Positions 22,138 to 33,880 of a DNA stretch of 64,000 nt are shown one piece after another. The stretch lies in NCBI GenBank assembly GCA_036925085.1, contig JAUPFP010000010.1, forward strand, positions 2,163,688 to 2,227,687, written 5' to 3'. Every line of letters starts with the position of its first letter. Positions within the stretch are counted from its first letter, which is position 1. The stretch is from Brachycybe producta. Taxonomy: Eukaryota; Arthropoda; Diplopoda; Playtdesmida; Andrognathidae. The position numbers and the translations under genes are program-made. The notes below the pieces were generated by a model that saw only the letters and a program-made list of their open reading frames with translations, had not been told where the DNA came from and ran no database searches.

Positions 22138-22451
22138 TTATATATATATATATATATATATTAACACCTCAAAGTGGGCACACCTCAGTGTGGGCAGAGG
22201 CGTTTGCGGACGCGCATTGTCATGCAAGATCCCAAACGCAATTAGATATAGCAGTCCGCTGCGTTTAATTCCGAAGTTTAGGGCTTCAGCTCTTCAGTAA
22301 GCATCTCACTGTAACGAGAGCACTGTTGATCGTTGAACCTCATTTCCAGATATGTGTTCCAATACTGGCCATTGAAAATCTCAGAAAACCGGAGTGCGGA
22401 TAATATATATATATATACCCACACTGAGGTGTGCCCACTTTGAGGTGTTAA
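22138..22451. repeat. Perfect inverted repeats next to TA tracts
   Basis: TTAACACCTCAAAGTGGGCA continuing to 22195 is repeated inverted at 22418-22451 (arms of about 34 bp). Each arm has a (TA)n run beside it (22138-22160 and 22400-22416). The spacer of 220 bp is unassigned. Such low divergence suggests recent origin or gene conversion. Confidence 0.7.
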
Positions 22452-22453
22452 AG

Positions 22454-22669
22454 CATCCTCAGTATAGTCCTGATCTTGCTCCATCGGACTTTCACCTGTT
22501 TGGTCCCCCTGAAAGCAGCCCGAAGATTCACCTCTGATGAAGAAGTGAAGACAGCGGTGCATTCGTGGCTCGCACATATCAGCCTAAAACATTTTACAAA
22601 TGCTTGTCGACAGATGAACTAAGACTCACTAAGTGTATTGAAACGCAAAGAGACTATTTCGAAAAATGA
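22454..22669 (+). pseudogene. Mariner transposase C-terminal remnant
   Basis: Three frames in turn give HPQYSPDLAPSDFHLFGP, SDEEVKTAVHSWL and QPKTFYKCLSTDEL...CIETQRDYFEK with a stop. This is the order of the mariner transposase C-terminus (SPDLAPSDYHLF with the third catalytic Asp, then a WL motif, then QPKTFY and a CIxxxGxYVEK tail). At least two frameshifts break it and the N-terminal two thirds are missing. Known family: Tc1/mariner DNA transposases of the nucleus. An inverted-repeat insert lies immediately upstream. Confidence 0.85.
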
Positions 22670-23869
22670 TATATTTGTCTTTTCTAAACGTTGATTAAAA
22701 TAAATTCTACAGTCAGAATGCGGATAATTTTTGACTCACCCACGTACAATTTCAAAAGAAAACTACAAAAAAAAATTGACTGTAACAGTTTAAACGTCTT
22801 TGGCGATTTTGAAAGACAATTCAGAATCAGAAAGCCAGACTGGACAAGCCAGAAACGATCGTCTGTACCCATCTATATGCCCTGAATGGTTTAATAAAAT
22901 TTTAATAATAAAAAAGTGATTTAAATGAAAATAAATCCGATTTTTTTTTTAAATAATGATTTATATCCATCCTAGGCAAATGTTGCCTGATGATGACAAT
23001 ACAAGACATTCATTCTAACTGCCCTTTTCCATTGCCCCTCAATCTCCTCCTCCTCTTCCTTCTCCTTCCAACAAACACATTTCACATTACAAGTAACTAT
23101 AGAGCTTCCATCAATGTACAATGCATATTTGGACGCCACCTTCACTTCACACGTTTATATGACAACCAACTTTCTATATAAAAAAGGATAAGAAATCAAT
23201 ATTGTGACATTTCAAGTTGAATACAAGCTTCCGGTGCATGCGCAAATCAGGTTGTGGTTACAATACACATAAATACAGGGGCCTACACACCTAGGTCTAC
23301 AATCTGTTATAACCAAATAAATTAAAGCAGCACACACATACACAACATTGCTTAAAGCTTTTTACAGTCTATTTAGAAAATGCAGTCAAAAGTAGGAATT
23401 CCAGATTCATGTAGTTTGCTGGAAATTACAACAAACTCCTGTGCACAGTCACTAACTGATACATTGGAGTGTCAAATTGAAATGGCCTGGTCGCATTCCA
23501 TTATTAGCCACTGCTCTCATGGAGAGAATAGTAAAACGTGTAAATTAGTCTTCTGTGATGCTTCAAAGCAGACTAGTTAATCATCAGCAATTATACTTAA
23601 TTACGAAAGCACCACGTGCACTTCAGCGACACTGTTCCCTCGCCTTTTCGTTAGGTTGCTGCTCACTGGCTAGTCACTGTAGGGAAAGTAAGATGGCAGG
23701 TTTATATGAAGAATTTAGAGCTCACCAACCAGTCACATCCTGGGCCGTGTTGCACAATGATATCTCTATTGCTAATAATATTAGCGACAATTTACTAGTA
23801 AGATTTTACAAATTACAAGTCCGCTGATCACACTTTAAAGCATTTTAAAACCAAGCAATCCCAAGAATG
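22670..23869. other. Non-coding sequence without clear elements
   Basis: CT-rich stretch at 23038-23068, GATTT/AAATC-rich piece near 22910-22975. ORFs at 23380 and 23555 (plus) show no recognisable domain; they precede the LINE fragment and might be its decayed upstream part. Confidence 0.4.
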
Positions 23870-24370
23870 CCATTACTAAACAGTAGAAAACAACATGTGG
23901 AATTTGATAGTGTTGTCTCAGACTGCCCTATTGTAACATCTAGTATTCCTCAAGGTAGCATACTAGGAACCCATCTTTTGCTTTTGTTCCTAAACACTAC
24001 CCAATGATTTTCATCAGCTAAATCACACTGTTTGCTGCTGATGATACTGTCATGTACAGGGAAATCCAAAGTTTTAAAGACATTGTGGTTCATCTGACAC
24101 GAACCTCAATACAGAATAGCGACATCAAAATGACATTACAGCAAGCAATTGACTCTATTCCATATTTGCCTTAAAGAAGTGGGGGAATGCAAGAGTTGCT
24201 GAAGGTAAATAAATATTTACAGCCAGAGTAATTCTCGTGGTAGATGAATTTCAGTGGGAATCTTTAACAAACTATAAAATTGAGCGAAACCTTGCCCATC
24301 TTGAATGTTTGCTTGCTGCAGAGAACACGGCATTGTTAAATGAATTCTTTTCCAGTAATCTCCGCATAGG
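23870..24370 (+). pseudogene. Jockey/CR1-like LINE reverse transcriptase fragment
   Basis: Translation with frame changes gives LLNSRKQHVEFDSVVSDCPI, then VTSSIPQGSILGT (the PQGSxLGP motif) and LFAADDTVMYREI (the catalytic xADD box). After a gap the C-terminal thumb-like FQWESLTNYKIERNLAHLE appears at about 24250. The last part matches a second copy at 50765. Typical of the RT of CR1/Jockey-type non-LTR retrotransposons, which copy their RNA at nicked chromosomal DNA. Stops and frameshifts make it non-functional; both ends are truncated. Confidence 0.8.
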
Positions 24371-24523
24371 TAAGATAGGCTAACCAAAACACTGAGTTGA
24401 AATACACTGAATATGGAACCCAGTTCTCGTGTGTTCCGAAGAATGAAAGTTTTAAAGGTAGAAACAATTCATCTACAGTGCAACATACATTTTGAATTTG
24501 AATTTCAAAAAATTACTCTATAA

Positions 24524-25303
24524 CAGGGTTGGAAAAAATCATGATTTTTTTAAAAAAAATCAAAAATCGTGATTTTTTTGATTAAATCGCGATTTTTTTG
24601 ATTAAATCACAGTTTTTAGTTTTTGTAACTTAATAAAAATAATATCAATACAAAATAATGAAAGAAGTTACAAAATAAAACTTACAAAAGTGATAAATTA
24701 TTCAAGTTTTTAGTTAAAAAACAAAGAAACGGGAAGAAGTCAAAGAAATCAAAATACAAAATTTTACAAATACTGAAAAAAACAAACTACAAATTGACTT
24801 AGTATTTACGTTGAGTATTAGCACATCAAAGTGGTTTCAAAATTTCAAATGTATTCATTGTAAGCGTGTGGCTGTAGAAACATTTCTGCAACTTATTTAT
24901 TTTTTGTTGTTCAACATTTTAAAGACCGTCACCAACTTTCCTGCAGTTGATGCAATTGCAGTGTGAAGTTGGGACACAATGTCTATAACTTCTTTTGGAA
25001 GTTGATTGATCCCTGTAGTGTTGCCACCAAGATAAAGGTGTAACACTTACTTGTGCTGGAGTCATTGCTTTGTTGTAACTATTTTTCACTGCTTTTCTTA
25101 TGACAGTGGCAGAAGCTCTATCATTTTCTTGACACACCTCTTCCATTTCATCTAACAAATTTTTTTATATCTCCACAACTTCACTAATTGTACAGCTATC
25201 CATCTGAATTTAAAACATGATTTAATCAATGATTTTAACTCAGTGATTTAATCATGATTTAATCATTTGATTTAATCAAAATGATTAAATCATGCTAACC
25301 CTG
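24524..25303 (-). mobile_element. hAT-like transposon with decayed transposase
   Basis: Ends CAGGGTTGG (24524) and CTAACCCTG (to 25303) are inverted, and CTCTATAA flanks both sides (24516-24523 and 25304-25311). An 8-bp target duplication with CAGGG termini is typical of hAT. Subterminal AAATCATGATTT-type repeats line both ends. The minus strand inside (about 25200-24900) encodes LLDEMEEVCQENDRASATV, NKAMTPAQV and after a frameshift INQLPKEVIDIVSQLHTA and FKMLNNKK with a stop; this has the look of a hAT transposase C-terminal region, but that is inference. 780 bp. Confidence 0.8.
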
Positions 25304-25311
25304 CTCTATAA

Positions 25312-25450
25312 GCAACGTACCAAGAAGGTCTGTGGCAGAGGAACGAAAGTCCAATTGCAGCATGCAAAATGCATTGTCAAAAGCCATTCTGGTGCAGCTG
25401 AAATAATGCATTGCCAGAAAATTAAGAGTGCCATAAGTCAAGTTTCTTTT
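25312..25450 (-). repeat. Dispersed repeat D1, copy 2 (split by the hAT-like element)
   Basis: Inverted relative to the copy at 21720: it reads GCACTCTTAATTTTCTGGCA, CTGCACCAGAATGG, TTTTGACAATGCAT and CTGCCACAGACCTTCTTGG on the minus strand. The hAT-like element at 24524 inserted next to it. Confidence 0.65.
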
Positions 25451-25870
25451 CATGCATAAAATCCTCTGCAAGAAAATGACCACTAATATGAATCTGTCTG
25501 TGCAAAAAAAAATCTTTCTAATTTTGTTAAGAGTGAGCCGCCCCTACACAGTTTACTTGACGTTGGTTTAGGACAAGAGCCTCCTATCATATATTGATCA
25601 TTTTCCTATGAATGCAACAAACCAAGGCGTTCGCAAATGCATTATTACGATTTAAAATTCAAAACCCGATCGCGTCAATCTCACATATATTCTAAAAACC
25701 CTGGATAGCGAAATAAATGTGTCACATTTCAGATTCTAGTCTAAACATATAGCTTTTTTTTTTAAAAAATTATGTTAGTTAAGACTGTTAGAGGATTACT
25801 TCTGTATATATGGCATGAAAAAGATGGGGGTTTTGCGTCGACCTCTACATTAATTCAAATAAACTACATT

Positions 25871-25914
<44 letters not shown>

Positions 25915-26197
25915 CCTGGGCTTTGTTCTTTCTTGCTGCAATGAATTCATTAAAAATATTCTGATTACATGCCTCACACGCGAGATGGCATTCAGCCAAA
26001 ATATCTTTTATTACGCTAAGCTCGAAAAATAATCTCCCAAATGTGTTAAGATTTAAGAACAGAGGGGGGGTACCATATTACCATGTACCAACATATCCAT
26101 CCAACCCCACCACTTTGTTTCTTAAGAAGCAACCCCCCCCCCTTTAACCATCTTGCAAACTGTATTTGTAAACCATCTCTTCTTCATTATATATATG
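25451..26197. other. Non-coding sequence with CT microsatellite
   Basis: (CT)n at about 25876-25909, poly-C at about 26113. No supported gene; the plus ORF at 25772 is built on the microsatellite. Confidence 0.6.
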
Positions 26198-26409
26198 CAG
26201 AGTGTTCCAAAAAAATGGATACACACCGTTTTTGTTAATAACTTCCAACTTTTATTTTCTTAAAATTAATTTATTCATTTTATAAATAAGAGTAAATGTT
26301 ACAATAAAGATTAGATATAACAACATTGCACGTTTTAAGTTTAAATGTTGCAATATCTCAAGTTTTCAAAACGTCGTCTATTCTCATCAATTTAATGATA
26401 CGATCACAG

Positions 26410-26800
<391 letters not shown>

Positions 26801-27551
26801 TAAGAAACGGATCTGCAAATATCATTTAACGTATTTCTTATAAATGGGCGATCATTCTCCTTAAGATTTCTTGCTATAATTGTATAAATGGGAAGAAATT
26901 GAAGAAAATCGTTGCACAATTGGAAGAGATACATTAATTTATGCCCGCAGATCAGTTTCTTACCAATGTCAACAAATGCGACGAATAAACGACATTTTGA
27001 ACATTTGAGAAAATGCCATCATGCAATGCTGTTATATTTAATTTTTATTTTAACATTTACTCTTAATAATAATAAAATTATTAAATTAAATTTAATAAAA
27101 AAAAAATAAACATGACAGTTATTAAACAACCAACGTGTGTCTACATTTTTGGGGACACTCTGTATATATGTAGAAGAGTTTTCTTTTCTCTTCTTTTCTG
27201 TTATATACTAAAGCTAAAGTGTAGAAGATAAAAGATAATCAAAATTAGCTTCCATTAGAAAACAAATACATGTAATTTTAAATAGAAAGCCCCAATTACT
27301 TCAAAAAATATGCGAGTGCAAAACACAACGATGCTACTTCAAATTAACATTATGGATATTAGCCCCTTGTTTCAATTCAAATTGTGAAAATAGTGGCACT
27401 TGAGTTAAGAACTCAAGTGCCGTGCAACACAATTTGCACTTTCCATCTTTCATAGATAGGAATCTAAGTCGTTAGCTTTTTTTTTTTGGATTTTTCTATA
27501 TCTGCACGAATTCGTATTTTGCATTAATGTAAAAATTTTATAACGTATACC

Positions 27552-27775
27552 TAATACCTCTGACACCTACTACATACCTACTACATCTGATAATTTAAAT
27601 GCATTTAAATTATAAATGTGTTCTATAGAGCCCTCTGTGAAGGGCAAACAAACAATTTGTCGAATTCAATTTATTCAGTTAATTTATCTAAAAATATTGA
27701 GTTAATACTTAAATATAATTATATAAACCATTGACAAAATATTGATTTAGTATTTCAATTTAAAATATTATTTAG
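27552..27775 (-). mobile_element. MITE family M1, copy 3 (truncated)
   Basis: Inverted orientation: AATTTAAATGCATTTAAATT, TTCTATAGAGCCCTCTGTGA, GTCGAATTCAATTTATTCAG. It stops near 27775 where the AATAATAAAGTCAA side should follow. Confidence 0.75.
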
Positions 27776-28686
27776 AAATGGGCCATTCGAATCCTCGAAT
27801 CCCGCGAATCTTGAAAAAGATTCGAGATTCGAAAACTGGAATCTTTGCCGCTTTTTTCGTTTTTCGAATCTTTCGAATCCTAACCTAAAAAACTGTTAAA
27901 ACTTTGGTAAAGTTAGTTTTAACTCCATTGACGTCCAATAGAAGCGTTCACTAACAAAAAAAAACCCGGCGATTGTTGCAACCCTGATCACCAATATCAC
28001 CATGTGGTGACTCTGCGTGCCACACCGTTTTTTTTTTTTATTAATTTAATATTTAATATTTATTAATTAAATAATAAATATTATTTATTAAATATTATTT
28101 ATTAAATTGTGATGGACCTTTTTCCACTGATAGAATCTGCTCTTTTTAAAGTATATGAGCGAGTTTTCACTCGTATTTAATAGTGATTGGCTAGGTCACT
28201 AATTTTATCGGCCCAGGAGTTCTAGATCAATATAACGTCTATTTAATGTCCTCACTAGTCTCTTTTAAAGATTCTCACAGTTTTGAGGATCTTTTGTCTC
28301 TGTACTTCTCGGACTTGCATCCGTAAATTTACCCTTGAAAATAGCGTGAATATACTCACAAACTCAATGCTGCAGGTTTGCACCTGTTTGTAGACTTGGA
28401 GTATCCAAATAGTGTAGAGCTGCAACGAAATGATGAATTGCCCAGTCGCGAAATAATTAACTTTAAAATAATTAGAATCACCACTGTAGTTTAAATAGAA
28501 AGTTGAGGATTTATTCCACATATAAAAAACGATGTGAAAATAACTTGGTTTACAACACAACACTTGAAAATAATAATGTTCAAAAGTATGTCTAAAAACC
28601 TAGCCAGAATTGGGCATAGGTTCGATCTTTAAGAATTAACTTTAAGAATCTCTTCAAAATCTATCGCAAGTTGGGCATAGATTCTC
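27776..28686. other. Unassigned non-coding sequence before the gap
   Basis: GATTCGAATCTT-like modules at 27785-27870, TTTAATATTTATTAA palindromic stretch at 28035-28105. The minus ORF at 28255-28563 has no recognisable domain; the region could be a decayed LTR but I see no defined ends. Confidence 0.4.
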
Positions 28687-28786
28687 NNNNNNNNNNNNNN
28701 NNNNNNNNNNNNNNNNNNNNNNNNNNNNNNNNNNNNNNNNNNNNNNNNNNNNNNNNNNNNNNNNNNNNNNNNNNNNNNNNNNNNNN
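28687..28786. other. Assembly gap (100 N)
   Basis: Exactly 100 Ns, the usual placeholder for a gap of unknown size. Distances across it are not reliable, and any ORF spanning it is artificial. Confidence 0.99.
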
Positions 28787-28989
28787 ATTAAAACAAAACT
28801 TCTCACATGTTAATCATAAAGAAAATTACCATTTGCACTGTTTTATTACATGTATTCCTATTTGCTCTCTATACCATTGTCTAATAAAAACTGCCCATTT
28901 CAACTCACTCTTATGAAGTTGTGTTAATTTTTCATTGTTTTTAACTTCAGGTGGTTGAATAGATATTTTGTTTGTTTTTGTTCCTCCCC

Positions 28990-29470
28990 ACTTCAGGATG
29001 ACATCACCGCAGTGGCTAAAGGCTAGGCTCCATCGACGTATTTGAGGAAAATTTTGACACAAAAACGTCAAAGCGAACGGTTTTTTTTTTTCCAAATTCC
29101 AATTGCTTTCAAAACTGGAATGGTAGAAGAGATTATTGCTAACATTTTTTTTCATTTCAATATTTTAAAAACTTAAATTGTTACCAATTGTTATTTCATG
29201 AAAAACTATTTTCGTCTTCCTTTCAAACTGTCGTAAAAAGTTTATTTTTTAAAGATAATCCAATCATGAAAAAACTTTATGCATTATCATCAAATAATCT
29301 AGTTTCTAATGTAAATAGTTCGTAATATGTTTCTCCTGAAAAACGTTCGCTTGAAAAATACAATGTATTTTCAAAACCAAAGGTGACAAGAAGAGACTCC
29401 TCGCCTATACAGTATACAGTAGAATATAATAGCCAACCTGAGAGTGGCGAAAATCCAGGGAGACGAAAAT
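28990..29470. mobile_element. TTAA-type foldback element (related to 15903)
   Basis: Shares GCAGTGGCTAAAGGCTA, TTTCATGAAAAACTATTTT, AGTTTATTTTTTAAAGATA and AAAACGTTCGCTTGAAAAAT with the element at 15903-16515. The outer ends are eroded. Confidence 0.6.
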
Positions 29471-29529
29471 AAAATAAAAGATTATAGTAATATAAGCAAA
29501 ACTGAACAGAAAAAATAAATATAAATTTC

Positions 29530-30014
29530 AATCTAATGTCGAATTGGAAAAAAAAAAATTAAATTAAATCACTTGAATTTTTATTTAAAAAAAAATTAAA
29601 ATCAGATTTATCTTAATTTTAAAAATGTAAAATTAAATTTAAAAAAAAAATGTTGTATTCGTTTACAAAATTACATTACGGTTACAGAATTATCAGTTAT
29701 AATCAGCGATTTTTTTAAAAAAAAACCGTGATTTTAACAAAAATCACGGTTGTTTCTCTCTCCAATCTGCATTAACAAATAATTATATATATATTGCAAA
29801 TAAACAGGTAAACTCACAGAATGACTGACTTTCTCACTTTGACAGTAACTCACTCAACCCCCCCCCTCCATTACTTTGATTAAGTATTTCTTTTATTTTC
29901 TTGCTTTAAAAAAATTAGGAAATTAAAAATGTGCAATTTGAACAGAGGATAGAAAGAGGATGGGGAAAAGAAACGAACCTGAACGGATAATCAATTTGGT
30001 TTTAATCTTAAATG

Positions 30015-30047
<33 letters not shown>

Positions 30048-30550
30048 TTCGATTGTCAAATAACCAAAAAAACAACAACAAATATTTCTAATATTGTACT
30101 ATAAATAAAGTAGAAAGCAAAATAAGTTAATATCTAAACATGTATGACCTAAATATATATATACTTTAATGGAAATTTTGTAGCTTCATTATAGTCTTAA
30201 AGACAGATCAATAATAGTTGTTTTCTGGGCGGAAAAGGGCAACAGAAAGTGCAATTGGAGCCCAAAAATCCTTCGAGAATGAGTGAGTGAGAGAGGTATT
30301 TTTCATAATCAACAACATTGAATTCCAATTAGCCTATACGCTATATTAAGCTTAATATACAGGCCTACATTAGTGACGCCGAATCCCTCCACCTCCAACC
30401 ATCCCATCTCACCACGTACACACAACCAAAGTCAAGCTTCACAAAAATAATCGATCATTTGCAAACACAAATATTGAACTTACTTTGAAAAAAAAATTAT
30501 CTAATAACGCCCGAAACCTACATTTATACGGAGAAAGGGGGCGGGGGCGC
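29530..30550. other. AT-rich non-coding sequence
   Basis: 29540-29765 may be a hAT-like MITE: TTGGAAAAAAAAAAATTAAA at the left, and AATCACGG repeats and CTCTCCAA at the right. A (CA)n run is at 30016-30043 and a poly-C run at about 29848. Confidence 0.45.
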
Positions 30551-30551
30551 A

Positions 30552-30743
30552 CAGTGGCATAGCTAGGTTTGGTTGCGCCACTCCTCCCCCGGATCCCCGG
30601 CCTTGCTGCTTAAAACATTGCGCCCCATTTGCATCCCAAAGAATGAGCCCTCCAAACTTCCTGTGCCCACCCTCCACACTCACGTGGGGGGAGGGGTGCA
30701 GGTCTCCAGCTAAGCCAATAGGGTGCACGTGGCACAAACAACA
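30552..30743. repeat. GC-rich hAT-like terminus and LINE 5' region
   Basis: CAGTGGCATAGCTAGG at 30552 is of the CAGTGGCGTAGC type seen at hAT ends and recurs as CAGTGGCATAGTTAGG at about 53791. The following GC-rich sequence leads into the first LINE ORF; the exact LINE 5' end is not visible. Confidence 0.4.
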
Positions 30744-31420
30744 TGGCTGAAGATGACTGGACAGTGATAAACAGACGCCGTATGGGGCCATCACCTAGAA
30801 TGGACGAGAAAACATGAGCCTGTAAAGAAAATTCAGAAAACACCTACAGCATCATTTGCGGTTGTGGTAAAAGCCTTAAAAGAAGGGACACACCAAAAAG
30901 AAGTGGAAGCCACCCTTCATAAAGGTATCCCACTAGGAGAAGTTGGTGGGAGCTTCAAAGCAGTGAGACAAGGCCGGGACATAAGTCTTGTTATCGAAAG
31001 CCACTCCAAAGAGCAACAGTCTAAATTAATGCAGAGATTAGTTAATTATGGTGACTTCTACACAAAAGCAATCACAAGACGGGACCCACACATAATGATT
31101 ATTGTGGTGGATGCTGAAGAACAAGAGGATTATCTGATGAAATTGATAGTCAAAAGCAATGATGGGCTGGTCAACATTGCTGGAGGAGAGGACAAACACA
31201 TAACCATGTTTTGGATACTTGCAAGCAAGCCTTGGAGGAACTCACATAAGAAGAACATCATCGTAGCTATTGTACCCGATCTATACAAAGCATGCATAAA
31301 TTCTGGATGCATAATGATAGGATGGTCAAGCCTACGACTAGAAGAATATACCGATGTCTTAAGATGTTTTCACTGTGGAGCTTCTATGTCACTACGATCA
31401 CAGCATACTACAAGGTGTTA
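30744..31420 (+). pseudogene. LINE 1 ORF1 (Gag-like)
   Basis: Starts MAEDDWTVINRRR at 30744, shifts frame, and continues from 30864 as an open stretch containing GGSFKAVRQGRDISLVIE, a conserved ORF1 core, and IGWSSLRLEEYTDVLRCFHC, which leads into a zinc knuckle whose remainder is degenerate. LINE ORF1 proteins of this type bind the element RNA. The equivalent region of LINE 2 has GGSVKNVREGKDEMLVLEAH and LGWARHRVEEWVDVTQCYKC, so the two families are related. The reading frame runs directly into the ORF2 linker (SWWDGDLRLARRG), marking the deletion point near 31420. Confidence 0.85.
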
Positions 31421-31429
31421 TAGTTGGTG

Positions 31430-31705
31430 GGATGGTGATCTTCGGCTTGCTAGGAGGGGGTTTGCGAGCTGCTAGGGAGAAATTTCAACTGACCCCGGAA
31501 TTCTCCCAGAGGCAAATTTTACATGAAGAATATTGGGCTTTTAAGAAATTAATTGCAGAAAAATAACAACGGGCTTGGCAACTCTTTTGTCAGCGTAATT
31601 CCCAACAAGATCATTTCGGGCTCCCATCAGTACTGGCCACAATTCACCGGGAAGACGGCCTATGGACTACATGTGAGGAAGAGACTAATTAAGCCTTGCT
31701 GGATA
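31430..31705 (+). pseudogene. LINE 1 ORF2 linker between endonuclease and RT
   Basis: SWWDGDLRLARRG, LRAAREKFQLTPEFSQRQIL, EEYWAFKKLIAEK and AWQLFCQRNSQ resemble the WW...L...R...Y...K...W..F linker that follows the endonuclease in LINE ORF2. Then EETN and ALLDKYFPQDDPLDD lead into the tandem array. At least two frame breaks. Confidence 0.75.
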
Positions 31706-32083
31706 AATACTTTCCACAAGATGATCCATTAGACGATACTTTTCACAAGATGATCCATTAGACGATACTTTCCACAAGATGATCCATTAGACGATACTTT
31801 CCACAAGATGATCCATTAGACGATACTTTCCACAAGATGATCCATTAGACGATACTTTCCACAAGATGATCCATTAGACGATACTTTCCACAAGATGATC
31901 CATTAGACGATACTTTCCACAAGATGATCCATTAGACGATACTTTCCACAAGATGATCCATTAGACGATACTTTCCACAAGATGATCCATTAGACGATAC
32001 TTTCCACAAGATGATCCATTAGACGATACTTTCCACAAGATGATCCATTAGACGATACTTTCCACAAGATGATCCATTAGACG
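31706..32083 (+). repeat. 29-bp tandem array inside LINE 1 ORF2
   Basis: The unit GATACTTTCCACAAGATGAT + CCATTAGAC (29 bp) is repeated about 13 times with almost no variation (one TTTTCACA variant near 31739). One unit in its original frame encodes YFPQDDPLDD, which fits the normal protein between linker and RT, so the array arose by amplification of a coding segment. Because 29 is not a multiple of 3, the array shifts frame at each unit. Confidence 0.97.
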
Positions 32084-32109
32084 ATACTCTGGAACAAGAA
32101 ATTGTACGA

Positions 32110-33250
32110 GCACGTACTTCTTTGGCAGTGTTGGAAGACAATGACCCACAATTCACATTAACAAAACTAGAAGAGGCGGTAAGGAGTTTTGACAACTCTA
32201 AGGCTCCTGGTGAAGATGGTTTTCCCGTAGCTGATTTACAACTTTTTGAGAGATGAGCTAAAGATTGGCATTGGCTCAGTTTGTTGAACTCTTGCTTATC
32301 ACAAGGGAAATTCCCCAAAATCTGAAAACAAAGCTTAATTGTTTGGCTTCCCAAGCCAGGAGGTGGAGGGCTTCATCCCATTTGTTTGATACCAACTGTA
32401 GGCTAAGTCCTGGACAAACTCTGCACAAGGCATCTCAATGGTTTTTGAAAAAGCATAACTGCCTCTCACAGCACCAATATGGCTTTAGACAGGGCAGACT
32501 GACTGTACAATCTATCACCCAGTATGTAGAGTGGGTCAAAAGAGCAAAACAGAATAAGGAACATAGTCTAGCAGTAGCTCTAGATATAAAAAATACATTT
32601 AATACTGCTTGACACGCTAGGATAATGGATCAGCTTGATAAAATGCACTGTCCAGGAAATATTCGACGATTAGTGGCATCATACCTTAATGGTCGGCAGA
32701 TTAAAAGTGGAGGAATTACACCAGAAACCAGCAAGGGTTGCCCACAGGGGTCTTGCTTGGGCCACTGCTATGGCTTGTGCTCATGGAAACATGGTTTAAT
32801 GCAGTCAGAGTAGTGCTGACAGTGCAAGATAAAGTGCAAGCTTTTGCAGATGATCCCCTTGCAATCCTTTGTGGTAAGTCAGTTTATTCTCTCGAGAAGA
32901 AATGGAGACTGTTCTGGACAACTTGTAAAGCCACCTGCACACATCAGTTCAATGACCACCTGTGGTGAAGATTGATAACATCAAGTTTTTGGTAGTAGCA
33001 CCAATACAGTACTTGGGAGTTATGGTGGATCCACATTTTACATGGTTTGATCACATTAAAATGGTGTGGCAGAGTTGGGGCAATGTCAACAAGACTGTAA
33101 TTGCACTAAAGGAGTGGGGAGTAGCACCACACCATGAAAGAGCAGTAGTACCAATGATTCTCTATGCAGCAGAGGTTTGGGATGAAAGGTCCCTCAACAG
33201 GAGGGTCACAAACCTGTACAGTCACAAACCTTCACAGAGGCCATACTTGC
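32110..33250 (+). pseudogene. LINE 1 reverse transcriptase
   Basis: LTKLEEAVRSFDNSKAPGED (RT start), VALDIKNTFNTA (catalytic Asp in the LDIxxAF box), GITPETSKGCPQGSCLG, QAFADDPLAILCGKS (FADD catalytic box at 32839) and IQYLGVMVDPHFTWFDHI (YLGVxxD motif). Reading requires several frame changes, with stops at about 32256 and 32611. The catalytic aspartates of the FADD box survive. Function in the family: copying the element RNA at the nicked target. Confidence 0.9.
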
Positions 33251-33477
33251 TGGCAATATGTCAAGCATACCGTACAACAGCTACCCGAGCTCTTCAAGCA
33301 GCCGCAGGATGTTATCCACTAGCTGTGTTGGCACAAGGGCAATGGTTGTTGCAAAAGAAGTCATTGATGGGGCCGATCTTGATCTACCCATGAGAGAACG
33401 AGAAACAATACACCCAAGCCAACGAATAGTTTTGCAAGTTGATTATTTTGAAGATATCCCGAATTGCCATAGGCAGC

Positions 33478-33880
33478 TGTGTATCTTCACGGATGGCTCC
33501 AAAATAGGTGGGAAAGTTGGTACCGCATATATTGCAGTGGAGGAAATGCAAGTGATTACGGTTTGGGAAGCTCGGTTACCAAATAAGTGTAGTTTTTCAG
33601 GCAGAACTGGCAGCTATTATGGAGGCAATGCAGTTTGTGGCAGCAAATAGTTCTATCTGGGAGCATGTTCTTATATGTTCGAGCACTACATCAGCTTTGC
33701 AAGGAGTTGCAAGAGGAAGTACTACAAACAGAGCTGCGTATGAGGCTAACATAGCCATTCAACAACTAAGAAACTTAGAAACAATAATACGGGTTGCATG
33801 GATAAAGGCTCACACTGGGCATCACTTCAATGAGCTGGCTGATGCTGCAGCAAAAAGGGGAACTCTAGAAATGATAATTA
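33478..33880 (+). pseudogene. LINE 1 RNase H domain
   Basis: IFTDGSKIGGKVGTAYIAVE carries the first catalytic Asp. AELAAIMEAMQF (after a frame change near 33600) has the Glu. VAWIKAHTGHHFNELADAAA carries the final His/Asp block. The second Asp, normally in SDSxSAL, is replaced: the sequence reads ICSSTTSALQG. The domain removes RNA from RNA/DNA hybrids in I-group elements; this copy would be inactive. Confidence 0.88.

Noticed and set aside
28255-28563. Minus ORF of 102 residues
   Set aside because: No recognisable domain; the sequence may belong to a decayed LTR or other repeat, but without defined ends I do not annotate it as either.
28671-28916. ORF across the N block
   Set aside because: It depends on 100 undetermined bases.
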